Positions 9,077-20,361 of a stretch of 64,000 bases of DNA are shown here, in pieces. The notes beneath the pieces are model-generated. The model had not been told where the DNA came from. It saw only the letters and a list, made by a program, of their open reading frames with translations, and searched no databases. The position numbers and the translations under genes are program-made. Source of the stretch: Annona cherimola. Lineage: Eukaryota; Streptophyta; Magnoliopsida; Magnoliales; Annonaceae. The number at the start of each line of letters is the position of its first letter. Position 1 is the first letter of the stretch. The DNA lies in contig CM059972.1 in NCBI GenBank assembly GCA_030490835.1, positions 57,951,563-58,015,562 on the forward strand, written 5' to 3'.

Positions 9077-10580
9077 CCATGAATCTCTTTTTCTGTTGAT
9101 AGCTGAAATTGGGTGGAATTTCTTTACAGACCAAATAATTAACAATGTCTCCATACCATGGCATTGACACTTCTTTAAGTGAAAGCAGGGATTCATCAGG
9201 AAATTCCTCATTAATTTGTTCATTTTTAGATAGATCAATCTTCTCAGTTGATGGTAGTCTCGACAGATGATCAGCTACCACATTCTCTGTGCCTTTCTTA
9301 TCTTGGATTTCAAGGTCGAATTCTTGTAATAGAAAAATCCAGCGAATCAGCCTTGGTTTAGCGTCTTTCTTAGCAATTAGATAGCAAACGGCTGCATGGT
9401 CTGTGTAGACAATCACCTTTGACCCTACAAGATAAGAACGAAATTTATCAATAGCGAATACAACAGCTAATAATTCTTTTTCAGTGGTAGCATAGTTGAC
9501 TTGAGCATCATCTAGGGTTTTGCTTGCATAATAAATCACCTCTGGCTTGTTGTCCTTCCGTTGACCCAAAACTGCCCCAACTGCATGGTCACTTGCATCG
9601 CACATGATTTCAAATGGTAGGCTCCAGTCAGGCGGCTGTATAATTGGGGCGGTGGTCAAAGCTTCTTTTAACCTGCAAAATGATTTTAAATAGTCATCAG
9701 AAAAATTAAATTTTACATCTTGATTTAGCAGGTTAGTCAGAGGCTTAGCAATGACTTCTATTTTTGCCCGGTCAACCTCAATACCTCTGCTTGAGACTAA
9801 ATGCCCTAATACAATTCCTTCCTGTACCATGAAATGATATTTTTCCCAATTCAACACCAAGTTGGTTTCCTTGCATCTCTGTAAAACCTTAGACAAGTTT
9901 GATAAGCATGATTCAAATGTAGTGTCATAAACATAAAAATCATCCATAAATACTTCCATTATGTGTTCAATATAATCAGAGAATATGGCCATCATGCATC
10001 GTTGAAAAGTGGCGGGTGCATTACAAAGACCGAAAGGCATGCGTCTGTATGCAAAAGTGCCGTATGGACAGGTGAAAGTGGTTTTCTCTTGATCCCGTGG
10101 GTGAATTGGAATCTAAAAGTAGCCAGAGTAACCACCCAGATAGCAAAAGTAAGAGTGATTGGCAAATCGTTCAAGCATTTGATCAATGAAAGGCAAAGGA
10201 AAATGATCCTTTCGGGTGGAAATATTTAATTTACGATAATCTATGCACATTCACCAACCTGTGACTGTCCTTGTGGGAATAAGTTCATTTTTATCATTTT
10301 TCACGACAGTCATACCGCCTTTCTTGGGTACTACATGTATAGGGCTTACCCAACTGCTATCAGAAATTGGGTAGATGATTCCGGCATCAAGAAGTTTTAA
10401 AATTTCCTTTTTAACCACTTCTTTCATGTTTGGATTTAGGCGCCTTTGAGGTTCAATTCTTGTCTTACAATTTTCCTCCATTAGAATTCTGTGCATGCAT
10501 AGAGAAGGACTAATACTAGGTAGGTCATTAATGCAGTAGCCAATTGCCTTCCTATGACTTCTTAGTACAGTTAATAGATG
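9077..10580 (-). pseudogene. Ty3/gypsy reverse transcriptase-RNase H (element H)
   Basis: Reverse transcriptase and RNase H convert element RNA to DNA. The minus strand starts at LLTVLRSHRKAIG, then RRLNPNMKEVVKKE, DAGIIYPISDSSWVSP and KKGGMTVV. A TGA follows TVTGW and a TAG lies further on, before the frame [13 protein letters not shown] with the catalytic F-MDDF. After KIEVIA the usual segment of about 34 residues between the palm and thumb (as in element E) is absent, but the frame stays open. RNase H shows [29 protein letters not shown] and VADHLSR. The ORF is cut at KKRFM by the 3418-9076 insertion. It is Athila/Tat-like and inactive. Confidence 0.9.
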
Positions 10581-10594
10581 CGGCAACGATGCCA
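10581..10594 (-). promoter_or_regulatory. primer binding site, tRNA-Asp type, element H
   Basis: The minus strand reads TGGCATCGTTGCCG, two changes from the TGGCGCCGTTGCCG complementary to the 3' end of plant tRNA-Asp. It lies 7 bp inside the LTR end at 10602. Unusually, RT codons follow it directly, so gag and protease are deleted. Confidence 0.7.
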
Positions 10595-10601
10595 AAATAC
10601 T

Positions 10602-10858
10602 TGTTCGTAATCTCACCGCAAGTGCACAGGTCGTAGATTGTAGTATATAAATTATCGATCCAAAGGGAATTCGGGCCTATAAATTTTGCTTTTAAACACT
10701 TTCGTGTCGGATATGGAGAGAATATAGTAAATAAAATAGAAAAGTGGAGAAAATGCAGTACATAAAATGGAAAGAAAATAAATAAAATGGGAAGAAGTGC
10801 AAATTAAAAATGAGGAAAGAAAGCGAAAGTGCAAATACCTAGGGTCTAGGATTTCACA
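10602..10858 (-). repeat. 257-bp LTR of element H
   Basis: On the minus strand it starts TGTGAAATCCTAGACCC and ends GATTACGAACA, next to a primer site. The last ~80 bp (GAATTCC to GAACA, including ATCGATAATTTATATAC) recur in plus orientation at about 11345-11418 and 14120-14193, so H and K share one LTR family. No matching 3' LTR is seen in the window. Confidence 0.65.
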
Positions 10859-10864
10859 TGCGTT

Positions 10865-11418
10865 GAGGATCGCCAAATCCTGATCATTCTTGGACAACCT
10901 TTCTTAGCCACTGCTGGAGCCATCATAGACGTCAAGAATGGTCGACTCTCACTGACAGTCGGAGATGAAAAGGTTGAATTTAATCTTTCTAAGGTAACAA
11001 AGCACCTATCAACCGATAACTCTTGCCTGCGGGTCGACGTCATCAACCCTTTGCCGATCGAAGAAAAGGATGACCTGATAGAGGTATGTATCATTCAAAG
11101 TGCTACTGTTGAAAATGATAACCCTGAACTATCTGCTTGTGCAGCTCTCTTGGATGGAAGCCCTTTTATCTCACCTGCTGCCGACTCATCGCCTGAGAAG
11201 CTGGATATAGACATCAATTCCTTTCCATCGACAAAAACAAAGGAAGAAGCGCCAAAGGTAGAACTCAAACCTCTTCCTAAAGATCTCAGGTATGCATTTC
11301 TTGGCTCAAACGATACCTACCCAGTCATAATCAACACAAATCTTCCCGAATTCCCTGTGGATCGATAATTTATATACTACAATCTACGACTCGTGAACTT
11401 GCGGTGAGATTGAGAACA
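10865..11418 (+). repeat. left 554-bp direct repeat of element K (protease end + LTR end)
   Basis: Protease-end codons (PFLATAGAIIDVKNGRLSLT and onward) run to PEFPVDR and a stop at 11368. From about 11345 the sequence is LTR 3'-end sequence ending GAGAACA at 11418. The block is collinear and of equal length with 13640-14193, with scattered substitutions only. The left part of the unit is lost at the junction with the LTR of H. The stop codon TAA is supplied by LTR sequence. Confidence 0.8.
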
Positions 11419-11425
11419 AGTATTT

Positions 11426-11443
11426 CGGCGCCGTTGCAGGGGA
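11426..11443 (+). promoter_or_regulatory. primer binding site, tRNA-Asp type, element K
   Basis: CGGCGCCGTTGCAGGGGA differs at two positions from the complement of the plant tRNA-Asp 3' end (TGGCGCCGTTGCCGGGGA). It lies 7 bp after the repeat end at 11418, the spacing also seen in H. Confidence 0.75.
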
Positions 11444-11659
11444 ATTTCGACGTTGCTTTAAATTTTATTTTTAGATACTTCCTTTATTTTTATTTGTTTT
11501 ATTTTTCTAAATTAGCTAGTTAATCTTTGTATGCACCCACATACCCAAAATTTTGCAAAATAACTAGCTGAAAAATTTTTTGTTGCTGACCCTGAGATTG
11601 AACATTCTCTTAGGAGAAGAATTCGTGATTACAAGCAATAAAAATATCCTGAAGACACC

Positions 11660-12814
11660 ATGGTGGAATGCAATAATCAAAACTCGCCACATCAAGAGCA
11701 GGAGGAAGGCCAGGCAGAGAACAACGCTCCTCCAAGGAGAATGACACTTAGTAATCGAAACTGCCCAAGCCCTCGTGGATTTCGATCTTGCAAAGTCGAA
11801 CCAGAGATTGATGGAAGAAATTTTGAACTGAATCCCAGTCTCATCCGGATGGTTCAACAGGACCAATTTGCAGGACTTCCCTCTGAAAACCCAACTGTAC
11901 ATATCATGAAATTCCTGTAATTATGCAACACAATTATGGTACAAAACATTTCACGCGAGGTAATTCATCTGTAGCTTTTCCCATTTTCTCTTCGGGACAG
12001 GGCAAGCGAATGGTTCTATTCTATGCCGCCGGATACTTTCAACACATGGGATGAGCTCTCTACTGCATTCCTGGAAAAATTCTTTCCACCCAATAAAACC
12101 AGGAAAATCAGAGATGAGATCAATCAATTCATCCAAAACGATGGTGAAACCTTATATGATGCGTGGGAGAGGATGAAAGATCTGCAACGCAAGTGTCCTC
12201 ATCATGGTATTTCGCAAGGAGATATTATTGAAAAAATTTTCAATGGACTCGATCAACCTAGCCGAAGTGCCGTCAATTCAGCCGCTAGTGGCCGATTCAT
12301 GTGACTCACTGACGAGGAGGCCCTCAAACTCCTCGATGATTTATCTCTTTATGATTCTCAGTACGGCGATGTCCGAGGAACCTCTCGGCGAGAAAATGTA
12401 TATGATGTCGAATCCATACATGCTATACATGATAAACTTGATAAAATTTTACAGCAAAAGAAGCAGGAATCCAAGGACCAGAATGCAACTTCTTCTGGAC
12501 ACATCTCATGTGAAATATGTGGAGCTTCACACTACACAACTGAGTGTAGTTTTTCCATTAAAGACACCACAGGCTAGCAAGCTAATGCAATCAACAACCA
12601 GTATGATACTCGCGCATATGGTAACCCTTACTCTAATACTTACAACCCTGGATGGAGGAACCACCCCAATTTTTCTTGGGCAAACCAGTCAAACACACAA
12701 AATTTTGCTCAAAATAACAAGCCACCTGGATTCCTTAGAAAACCATTAAACCATCCTTCATATCAAACCCAACAAGCCCTACCTGCACCACCTCAAGAAT
12801 AACCCACTGAGTCC
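11660..12814 (+). pseudogene. Ty3/gypsy gag (element K)
   Basis: Gag forms the virus-like particle. Frames give MVECNNQNSPHQEQEEGQ, RRMTLSNRN and, after a break near 11920, the retrotransposon-gag core with ASEWFYSMPPDTFNTWDEL, AFLEKFFPPNKTRKIRDEI and DAWERMKDLQRKCPHHG (12023-12304). After a TGA at 12302 a zinc knuckle CEICGASHYTTEC follows around 12520, then an Asn/Pro-rich stretch. Several stops split the frame (about 11920, 11980, 12302, 12577, 12800). The family is the same as H, A, J and E. Confidence 0.85.
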
Positions 12815-14143
12815 ATGCTCGAAAATATCATCCTAATACTCAAGAAAAATGATGAAAGAATGGACCAAATGCAAACCCACATCAAGTTGCTTGAAAATCA
12901 AATTGCTCAAAATGCCATAGTCTCATCCCAAAGAAACCAGGGTAAACTCCCTAGCCAACCTGAAGTAAATCCTAGGGAGCAGGTGCAGGCGCTTACCTTG
13001 CGGAGTGGAAAGCAGCTCGACCCACCTCAAATGGTCAAAGAAAAGGATGCCGAACAGAAAAAGAAGCAAGAAGAGGAGCCACAGCCAGAATCAGTGGTGG
13101 AAAAGCCTTATATACCACCACCTCCTTACCAGCCTCCTCTCCCCTTCCCACAAAGGCAACGACAGGCTAAGCTCCAAAAGCAGTTCGAGAAGTTTATTTC
13201 TACTCTCAAGAACTTGTCAATCAATGTGCCTTTCATTGACATGCTTTCCCAAATGCCAGCTTATGCAAAATTTCTCAAGGACATGCTGTCCAACAAAAGA
13301 AAACTCGAGGAGTACGGAACCATTTCACTCATTGAGGAGTGCAGCGCTATTTTGCAGAACAAGTTACCTGGGAAGCTAAAGGACCCTGGAAGCTTCTCCA
13401 TTTCATGTGCTCTTGGGGATGTCCAAATTAGCAAAGCACTATGTGATCTTGGAGCCAGTGTAAGTTTGATCCCACTCTCCATCTGTAAAAAGCTGAACAT
13501 GGGTGATCCAAAACCAACGTCTATGTCTCTCCAACTGGCCGACCGATCAATCAAATTTCTAGTTGGCATCCTTGAAGACGTTCCCTTGAAAGTCGGCAAA
13601 TTGCTCATCCCAGTCGACTTTGTGGTCCTCGACATGGAGGAGGATCGCCAAATCCCGATCATTCTCGGATGACCTTTCTTAGCCACTGCTGGAGCCATCA
13701 TAGAAGTCAAGAATGGTCGACTCTCACTGACAGTTGGAGATGAAAAGGTCGAATTTAATCTTTCTGAGGTAACAAAGCACCTATTAACCGATAACTCTTG
13801 CCTGCGGGTCGACGTCATCAACCCTTTGCTGATCGAAGAAAAGGATGACCTGATAGAGGTATATATCATTCAAAGTGCTACTGTTGAAAATGATAACCCT
13901 GAACTGTCTGCTTGTGCAGCTCTCTTGGATGGAAGCCCTTTTATCTCACCTGCTGCCGACTCATCGCCTAAGAAGCTGGATATAGACATCAATTCCTTTC
14001 CATCGACAAAAATAAAGGAAGAAGCGCCAAAGGTAGAACTCAAACATCTTCCTAAAGATCTCAGGTATGCATTTCTTGGCTCAAACGATACCTACCCAGC
14101 CATAATCAAAGCAAAAGTTCCTGAATTCCCTGTGGATCGATAA
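12815..14143 (+). pseudogene. gag tail and aspartic protease (element K)
   Basis: The frame 12815-13672 holds a coiled gag tail (MDQMQTHIKLLENQIAQN), a linker with QALTLRSGKQL, a Pro-rich segment, and the retropepsin core with DLGASVSLIPLSICKKL, where DLGA takes the place of DTGA. This variant is also present in A and E. A TGA after PIIILG at about 13671 breaks it. The rest (13673-14143) continues PFLATAGAII and ends with PEFPVDR on LTR-derived sequence. RT does not follow: the frame runs into the LTR end at 14193 instead. Confidence 0.85.
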
Positions 14144-14193
14144 TTTATATACTACAATCTACGACCCGCGCACTTGCGGTGAGATTGCGAACA
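13640..14193 (+). repeat. right 554-bp direct repeat of element K
   Basis: This is the partner of 10865-11418: same length, collinear, starting GAGGATCGCC and ending GAACA. It contains the protease end and the LTR 3' end. The next five bases, CTAGT (14194-14198), would be the target duplication if this is a real element end, but no left copy is visible. Confidence 0.8.
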
Positions 14194-15330
14194 CTAGTCC
14201 TCGAGCAACACATGCAAACAGAATGAATAAATGAATGAATGAATGTATGCAGAAAAATAAAAATCAACTCCTTTTGCTTCCGGTTATGCATTGATCAATC
14301 CACTTAGCCATTTCACAAGGTCATGATTAATTCAACCTGAAAAATCCTTCATTATACAAATAAGGCATAAATTTTCCTTTCCAAACCAAGTTACATGTGG
14401 ATGCTAAACTTTCGTAGTCCAAAGTCATATTTCAACACGTCAATCTTTCATTCGATCAGAAAACTGGTTAGGAAATCAATGAACTCAAGCAAACCAAGGA
14501 TTAAACTGAATACACTGGTTACAGCAAATGGTATCAAGTCACTGAATTCAATCTCTAACAACTGCACATTCTTTTTCCGCCCAAACTTATTGCAAAAAAT
14601 CCTCCTCACCATATTTCAGGATATTTGGAGATCTATTTTTTTGGCTCCCCTCACCATATTTCAGGGTATCTATGGAGAATTTTCATTTTTTCAAAGCGTT
14701 ATTACTGTGATTTTCTTTTGCTTTTTTTCAAGAACCTTGCCATTTGTCGATGCCAAGTCCTGGTTACTCAGCTTAGGTCAACCACCCCCTTTTTATCTTT
14801 TTTTAATGCTTTATTAGGGGTACTAAACATGTTTGAGTAATTTTTGTGAAATAATACCATTTCTGAACTCGTTGAGGTATTTGGTCAGCACACATTTAGT
14901 TCAGTTTTCATCATCTCGGTCTGAAAGATATGCCTATTATTGAATTAGAACAATGTATTATGAAATTCCTTTTAATTCTTTCACATGTTAATTTGAACCT
15001 GCTTTATACTTGGTTTCAATCTAAATTGCCCATTCTTTCATGAATTCAATTTCAAATCAGAATTAATCACAACCTTGCACATTTTCACAATCAGATGAAT
15101 TAAAACAAAGACAACTTTCATTAGCTGGAATTAAAATGCATGTAACATAAACTAAAGCATGAAAATTAAAATGCAAAACTAACCTATGGTTGAGAATTAT
15201 ACACCCCCCAAACTTGAGAGATGCATTGTCCTCAATGCATGACCCTAAAATGAACTAAAACTGAAAATACAATGAAAAATAAAAAGAAAAGAAAAGAAAA
15301 GAAAAGCAAAAAGAAAGGACTGGGCTCCCC
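14194..15330 (-). other. 3' non-coding tail of element A with PPT and hairpin
   Basis: This region lies downstream (minus strand) of the transposon-protein ORF. A polypurine-like tract AGTTTGGGGGGTGT reads on the minus strand at 15202-15215. Next to it, 15221-15240 is a perfect hairpin, ATGCATTG-TCCT-CAATGCAT. Phrases shared with the H tail (CCTCACCATATTTCAG) occur near 14610 and 14650. (GAAT)n and (AAAAG)n runs lie near 14221 and 15285. No 3' LTR of A is found: the tail is cut at 14194 by K. Confidence 0.6.
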
Positions 15331-18300
15331 TCAAGAATCGGACTCTGTTGCGTTCTCGTCGTCCTCGTTGGCCTCGCCGTCGGGCTGGGGCTGTGATGAC
15401 TGCCCAAAGCAGGCTCGGACCTTTGGCGGCGTCGGTGGGAAAGGCGGGAGGGTGGAGATGTTGACCTGGCGGTCCTCAGTTATCCGCCGTAGGTAGGCCT
15501 TCATCGCCCGATCATGCTGCCGCTGGTACTTGGCTTGGGCGACAACTAGATTCTCTAAGTTTGTTAGCTGCTCGGCCGTGGAAAGCGGCTGCGAAGATGG
15601 ACCCGCTGCAGCTGGAGCTTCTCTGGGGCTTGTGGTGGCTGTGTGAACCCGGGGCTGGGTGCGGTAGGAGAGGTCGTCTATGATGGCCTGACAGTTCAGG
15701 ACCTCCTCCGTCGGCTCCCATCTGACGCCGGCCCGCTTGCAGAGCCTAGTGATGAGGGATGGGAAGAAATAGTTGCCCCGTGGTGCGGTCGCACAGGCAC
15801 AGATCTGATGATATATGAGCCTTCCGACGTCTATCGTCAACCCACTGTAGATGGCGTATAGCAAGAGGGCCCTGTCATTGTCACCTCACTGACGTGGGTT
15901 GACGGCATCATCCGGGCCGAGATGAAGTGGAAAATCATTCGCCCGTCATACATCATCTCACTACGCTTGAAGGATGTCAGCTGTCCTCCCGTAGACTTCC
16001 AAACCGGTGGCTTCTGGCAAAACGGTCTGGTTATGGATTCTGTATCTGAGTCTTCGCCCTCCAGAAATGTGTCAAACCCCGACAAAATACGCGTCGTTTC
16101 GACATTGTAACCCTAGATTCTTTTGTAATGGTAAATGAAAAATCATGAATTGTATTGATGGATATGTGTATTGGAGATTGAAATCATGTAATTGGGAATT
16201 TAACCCCGTGAATAGTAACTGGGGATTAAGACACGTGATTAAGAGTTAATCACATGGATTAACTTAATCACAAAAAGACAAAATAGAGATTTAATCACTA
16301 CAAGACGAAATAGCAATTCTTTTTTATTTTTTAATCAAATTTTGGATTTTGTGGAAAAATAAAGAAAAATTCATAAGTTACAATCTGGGCGTCAGAATTC
16401 AATGAAATTTTTTATGGATGGTTAAAAATTCATGATGGACATGATGAATGGGTTAAGATGTGATAAAAATCATAAATCAAAGGTCATGATAGAACGTCAA
16501 AACAAGATCGAAAAGTAGCTAACTTTTTAATAAATTCTACTTTTGACTTTTTAAATAAAATAAATAATATAAAAATAAAAAATTAATTAAAAGGCAGCTG
16601 CTGCAGGGGCTGGAGCAGGCAAGGGTCACTGGAGTTTTGACCAAGATCAATGGTCATTAATCATCATCATCTTTAATCAATGGCTAAGATTAATTTAGCC
16701 TAATTTAATTAATTTTAAAAAAATCAAAAAATAGGTTAAAAATAGGGCTGAAATAGGGTGTCTGGAGCAGGCCTAGGGTGGGCAGCACATGGCTCAAAGA
16801 ATTTTTCAAAATTAAAAAGAAATACCAATTTATAATTAAATACCTCAAAACTAGGGGGTAAATTCTAAATTCTTGAAAAATCCAATCCTATAAATAGGGC
16901 AGCAGGGGGTGGACGTCCAAGGCATCCAAAACATAGCTCCATTTGAAAAAATTTCAGTTCCCAAACTTTCCCACACGTCCAAGGAAGAAAAGGAGGAAGT
17001 TAGAGAGAAAAAGGGTGAGAAAAAGTGGCAAATCTCCACTTCGGGTAAGTGATTTCTACCCAAATTTCTTTTGAATATTAAGTAGGATAAAATCATGCTT
17101 AGATAATTCCTAAGCATGAGAAAATAATTATAGATATAATGTTTAAATGGAATTATGCCAAAACATCAAAAATTTGGAGCGAAGATAGGGCATTCTGGAA
17201 GATAGCATATGATATGTGAAAATAATGCTCTAAAATTGATAAATGATGATTTGGGATGTATGATTATGATAAATATGATGTTGAAATAATGATATATTAA
17301 TTTCATAATTTTTGGAATTAAGGATTATGCTTAAGTGAATTTATGTTAATTTTTAGTATATGGAGAAAATGATTTTTTTACCAAGTAAATGATGATAAAT
17401 TCAAAATGTATGAAATGTTCTATGATATACTAGGCATAAGGTATGTCACGGTATTTTTATTTTTGGAAAAAATATCAATTTTTGGAACCCATGAATAGTA
17501 ATCACGTTTCTGTGAACAGTAACCTCGGATGAACAGTAAATTGCTGCAGTAAACAGCGTGATTTTGGAGAAAATTTGAGATTAATATTTAAATATAATGA
17601 TGGAAATTTTGAGGAACCTATGGATAAAAATATCCATATAAAGAAATAATGCCCAAATATTATAGAGCATGCATGGGAAGCAGCTTGAATAGAAGAAATA
17701 AAATTATCCTTTTTCCTTGAGTAGGAAAAGGAAAAGAAAAGGTCGAAGACACCCACTGAGAAGGTAAGCAAGTTATATCTTTTGCAAATTATTTTCAAAA
17801 TGGTTGCAAATTTTTGTAAATTGCTTTATGAAATTTATTTAAGTTTGGCCATACCTATAACTGCTTTACATGAACTGAAGTTTGCTTTGTTAAATTATTT
17901 ATTAAATGCTTTTTATAAAAAAATTTATGATTTGCAAATGGCATGCCGGCATGTATATGTAAATGAGCATGTACACGAGGAATAGGCCTTAGTCGAGGTA
18001 GTAAGCGGACTAGATGTCCCCCTCGCTATTGCCAAGTCGCTTAATAGGCCTAGGCCGGCGGCGACCTCCCTGAAATGGGAGCATGTATGGGATGGGCGCC
18101 TAGCTAGCGTCGCATCCAAAGGAGTGTCATGAATGCTATGTATGCATTGCATTTGCATTTTATGAAATGCATGAAAATGATTGAAAAATTATGTATGGCT
18201 TGCTTACTGAGTATTATTACTCACCTATGCTTTTTCAACAACAGACAGAAAATGATGAAGAAGGCAGCATGCCAAGTTTTATATAGTTTTTGATATAAAT

Positions 18301-18953
18301 GATGTATATGTAAACTTTATGTAAAGATAATTATGTTAATTTGGAGATGGATATGAATATTTTTATTTCAATGAAAATGTTTATGGAACAGTTTTTGATC
18401 ATAACTGTGTTATATGAAATATATTTCAAATTGGATGAATGATGAGAATTTTCCATATATTGTTGATAAAAAAAATCCTATCGTGTGATCAGGGCAACAA
18501 TCCTGAGTCACGTTTACCAATCAAAACAATCTCGAAGTAAGGCTTCTAGGCACCTCGGTTCAGGGCACCACAAAATGCCTCGTACTCGTCTGGGTGAGGA
18601 AAAGGCGTCAACCCATAGTAGGCATTGATCGCCTCCGCATGAAAAGGGATGATCTTGCCTCTAACTTTCACCCGCCCCTCCTCGTGTTACACTGCGTTGG
18701 CATAGAACTCCTTGACCACGGGAGTAATAGCTGCCGGGGGTTGCGCCATGAACTGTTGCCAACCTCGAGAGTGCAAGTTGAGGAGTGGAGCGTCGTAGAA
18801 CTCACCTATCTTGATTCCTCTCTTTGGAATCAGATGCCTTTTCTGAAGCGCATCTGTGTAGTGCTTGAAGGCCTTGGCTGACACAAATTGGTTTGCATCG
18901 AAGCCCGTAGGTTCCTGCACTTTCTTCCTTTTGGCCGAGGATGATGATGCCAT
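15331..18953 (-). pseudogene. 'putative plant transposon protein' ORF (Transposase_32-like), split
   Basis: This plant-specific domain is common in retroelement ORFs and its function is unknown. The minus-strand ATG at 18953 starts MASSSSAKRKK, then FDANQFVSAKAFKHYTDAL and FYDAPLLNLHSRGWQQFMAQ. A stop at about 18687 follows EFYANAV. The frame resumes at GRVKVRGKIIPFHAEAINAY and is cut at 18577 by a solo LTR. It continues from 16069 with EGEDSDTESITRPFCQKP and MIFHFISARMMPSTHVSEV. After a frame change near 15870 come LYAIYSGLTIDVGRLIYHQI and FFPSLITRLCKRAGVRW, with an acidic tail ending ENATESDS at 15331. It is the extra ORF of pol-less element A. Confidence 0.8.
16070..18572 (+). mobile_element. 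2.5-kb solo LTR, TSD AAATG
   Basis: It starts TGTCAAACCCCGAC and ends AGGGCACCACA, with a perfect AAATG duplication at 16065-16069 and 18573-18577. Removing the LTR and one AAATG joins the two halves of the surrounding ORF in frame (EAF to LEGE). No internal coding region or second LTR is seen. The last ~100 bp (TGATCAGGGCAACAATCCTG, then TTTACCAATCAA) are shared with G (36310-36410) and F (48250-48351), so all three belong to one LTR superfamily. Orientation is inferred from that shared end. Confidence 0.9.
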
Positions 18954-19905
18954 ATCTTTCCTTGCAATCAAAAAAATCCAAAATACACAAACAGTCCAAA
19001 CTCCAAAAATTCACCACAAGCAATCACAGGTCAACCTCCACCAACTAATCACCAAAACCAATCAAACACAAAACAAATACCAAGCAATTCACTGAATTAT
19101 CCACCCAAAATCAATTTCCACAAACCAACCAACACGCCAATCAAGCCAGAACAATTCCAATCTTCCGCCCAATCCACACAACTCAGCCGATTCGATCCAC
19201 TTCTCCACTCAGATAACCACCAAGCAACCAACAAACTACTTGAAATTCACCAAAGAACAGAAAATTTACCCCCGAGAGCTTATCGTCTGAAAAACTGAGA
19301 ATCTGCTTGTTCTGCACTGGCGCCGGGGCGTGAGGTGGTGGCGCTTAGGCGCCAACCTGTTGTCGACTGGTTTCCGGCACCGGACGAGAAAATGACAACA
19401 ATGGGGCTTCAAATGGAGCCCAAATCAAAGGAAAATTGATGGAAACTTCAATGTGGGTGTTAGGCCTAGGATTTGGTGAAGAAAAACCGGAGTTTTAGAT
19501 AGATTTGAATGGATCTAAGAAAAAGAGAAAAGGGAGAAAAATGGAATGGTTGGAATGGATGAAATGGGAGGATGAATCCTGGATGAAATGCAGTTTGATT
19601 CGAGTTGTAAAGGCTTGAAATCAAGAGAAGATTGATTGGAAATGAAAAGAGGGGAAGGAAGGTCAGCGCCGGGGTTTGGGTTAGGGTTTAGAACCCTAAC
19701 TCGAGCTTTATAACACTGTACGGGTCGCACTGTCCATGACCCGGCGCCGGGTCGCCAAGGTGTGGCGCCTAGGCGCCAGTGTTCTTTGGGTTGTTCTTCA
19801 TGGCGCCAGGGCGCCCCCACCCGGCGCCTAGGCGCCAATTTTTTTTTAAAATAATAACCCCAAAAATAATAAAAATAAAAACAAAATTACAAATCAAACT
19901 GAAAC
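18954..19905 (-). promoter_or_regulatory. leader of the element A extra ORF, promoter-like
   Basis: There is no coding sense. On the minus strand it holds palindromes with the core GGCGCCTAGGCGCC at 19822-19837, 19763-19778 and a variant at 19339-19354. It also has a GTTATAAAG box (19707-19715) followed within about 15 bp by telo-box-like CTAAACCCTAACCC. Element J has the same order (TATAAAA then AAACCCTAA) at 52835-52853. Close to 19910 the phrase GGGAGGCAACCCATT marks the end of the upstream coding region, as in other elements of this family. Promoter activity is an inference. Confidence 0.4.
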
Positions 19906-19969
19906 TAGACAATGGGTTGCCTCCCATTCAACGCTAAGCTTAACGTCCTCAGCCCAATGTTTCTGTTAT

Positions 19970-20332
19970 TCAATCCTTTTTCAATTTCACCCCCTCAAAC
20001 TCCCGGCCATTAGGACTGCAACCAGGAAGTTCCGATCTGATCTTAGCCCATTGTTCAATAAAGCTGTGCCAGATTTGATCTTTCGACCGATTAGATAGGG
20101 GTATTTTGAAATGAAAATTTCCAGTTTTATCAAATGTAAACTCCCCTATTCCTTTATTGGCTTTAATATCCGTGTCTTGACTTCCCAACGGCTCGGTTAT
20201 TTGTTTAGGCCCGATGTAACCAGCGAGTCGGTCTTTAACACCGGCCGATAACTTATGGCCCCTATTTGCAATCTCCTCTTGGTCCTTCTTAAAACCAGCT
20301 TGAGGAAGCTTTTGAACCTCTGAATTGCCCAT
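19970..20332 (-). pseudogene. unidentified ORF after protease in element A
   Basis: An open frame of 120 residues lies 30 bp after the protease frame. It contains KDRLAGYIGPKQITEPLGSQ and FHFKIPLSNRSKDQIWHSF. I do not recognise it. It occupies the place where RT would start in a complete element, and ends shortly before the GGGAGGCAACCC motif that follows integrase or protease regions in this family. It may be a remnant specific to pol-less elements. The position suggests a genuine reading frame, but nothing else supports expression. Confidence 0.35.
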
Positions 20333-20361
20333 ATCAACCCTTAAGCAATCCTCTAGGTTAG

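Noticed and set aside
10859..10864. TSD of element H at its junction with K
   Set aside because: TGCGTT does not match the protease codons expected at this point of K and no partner copy is visible, so a simple insertion of H into K is not supported.
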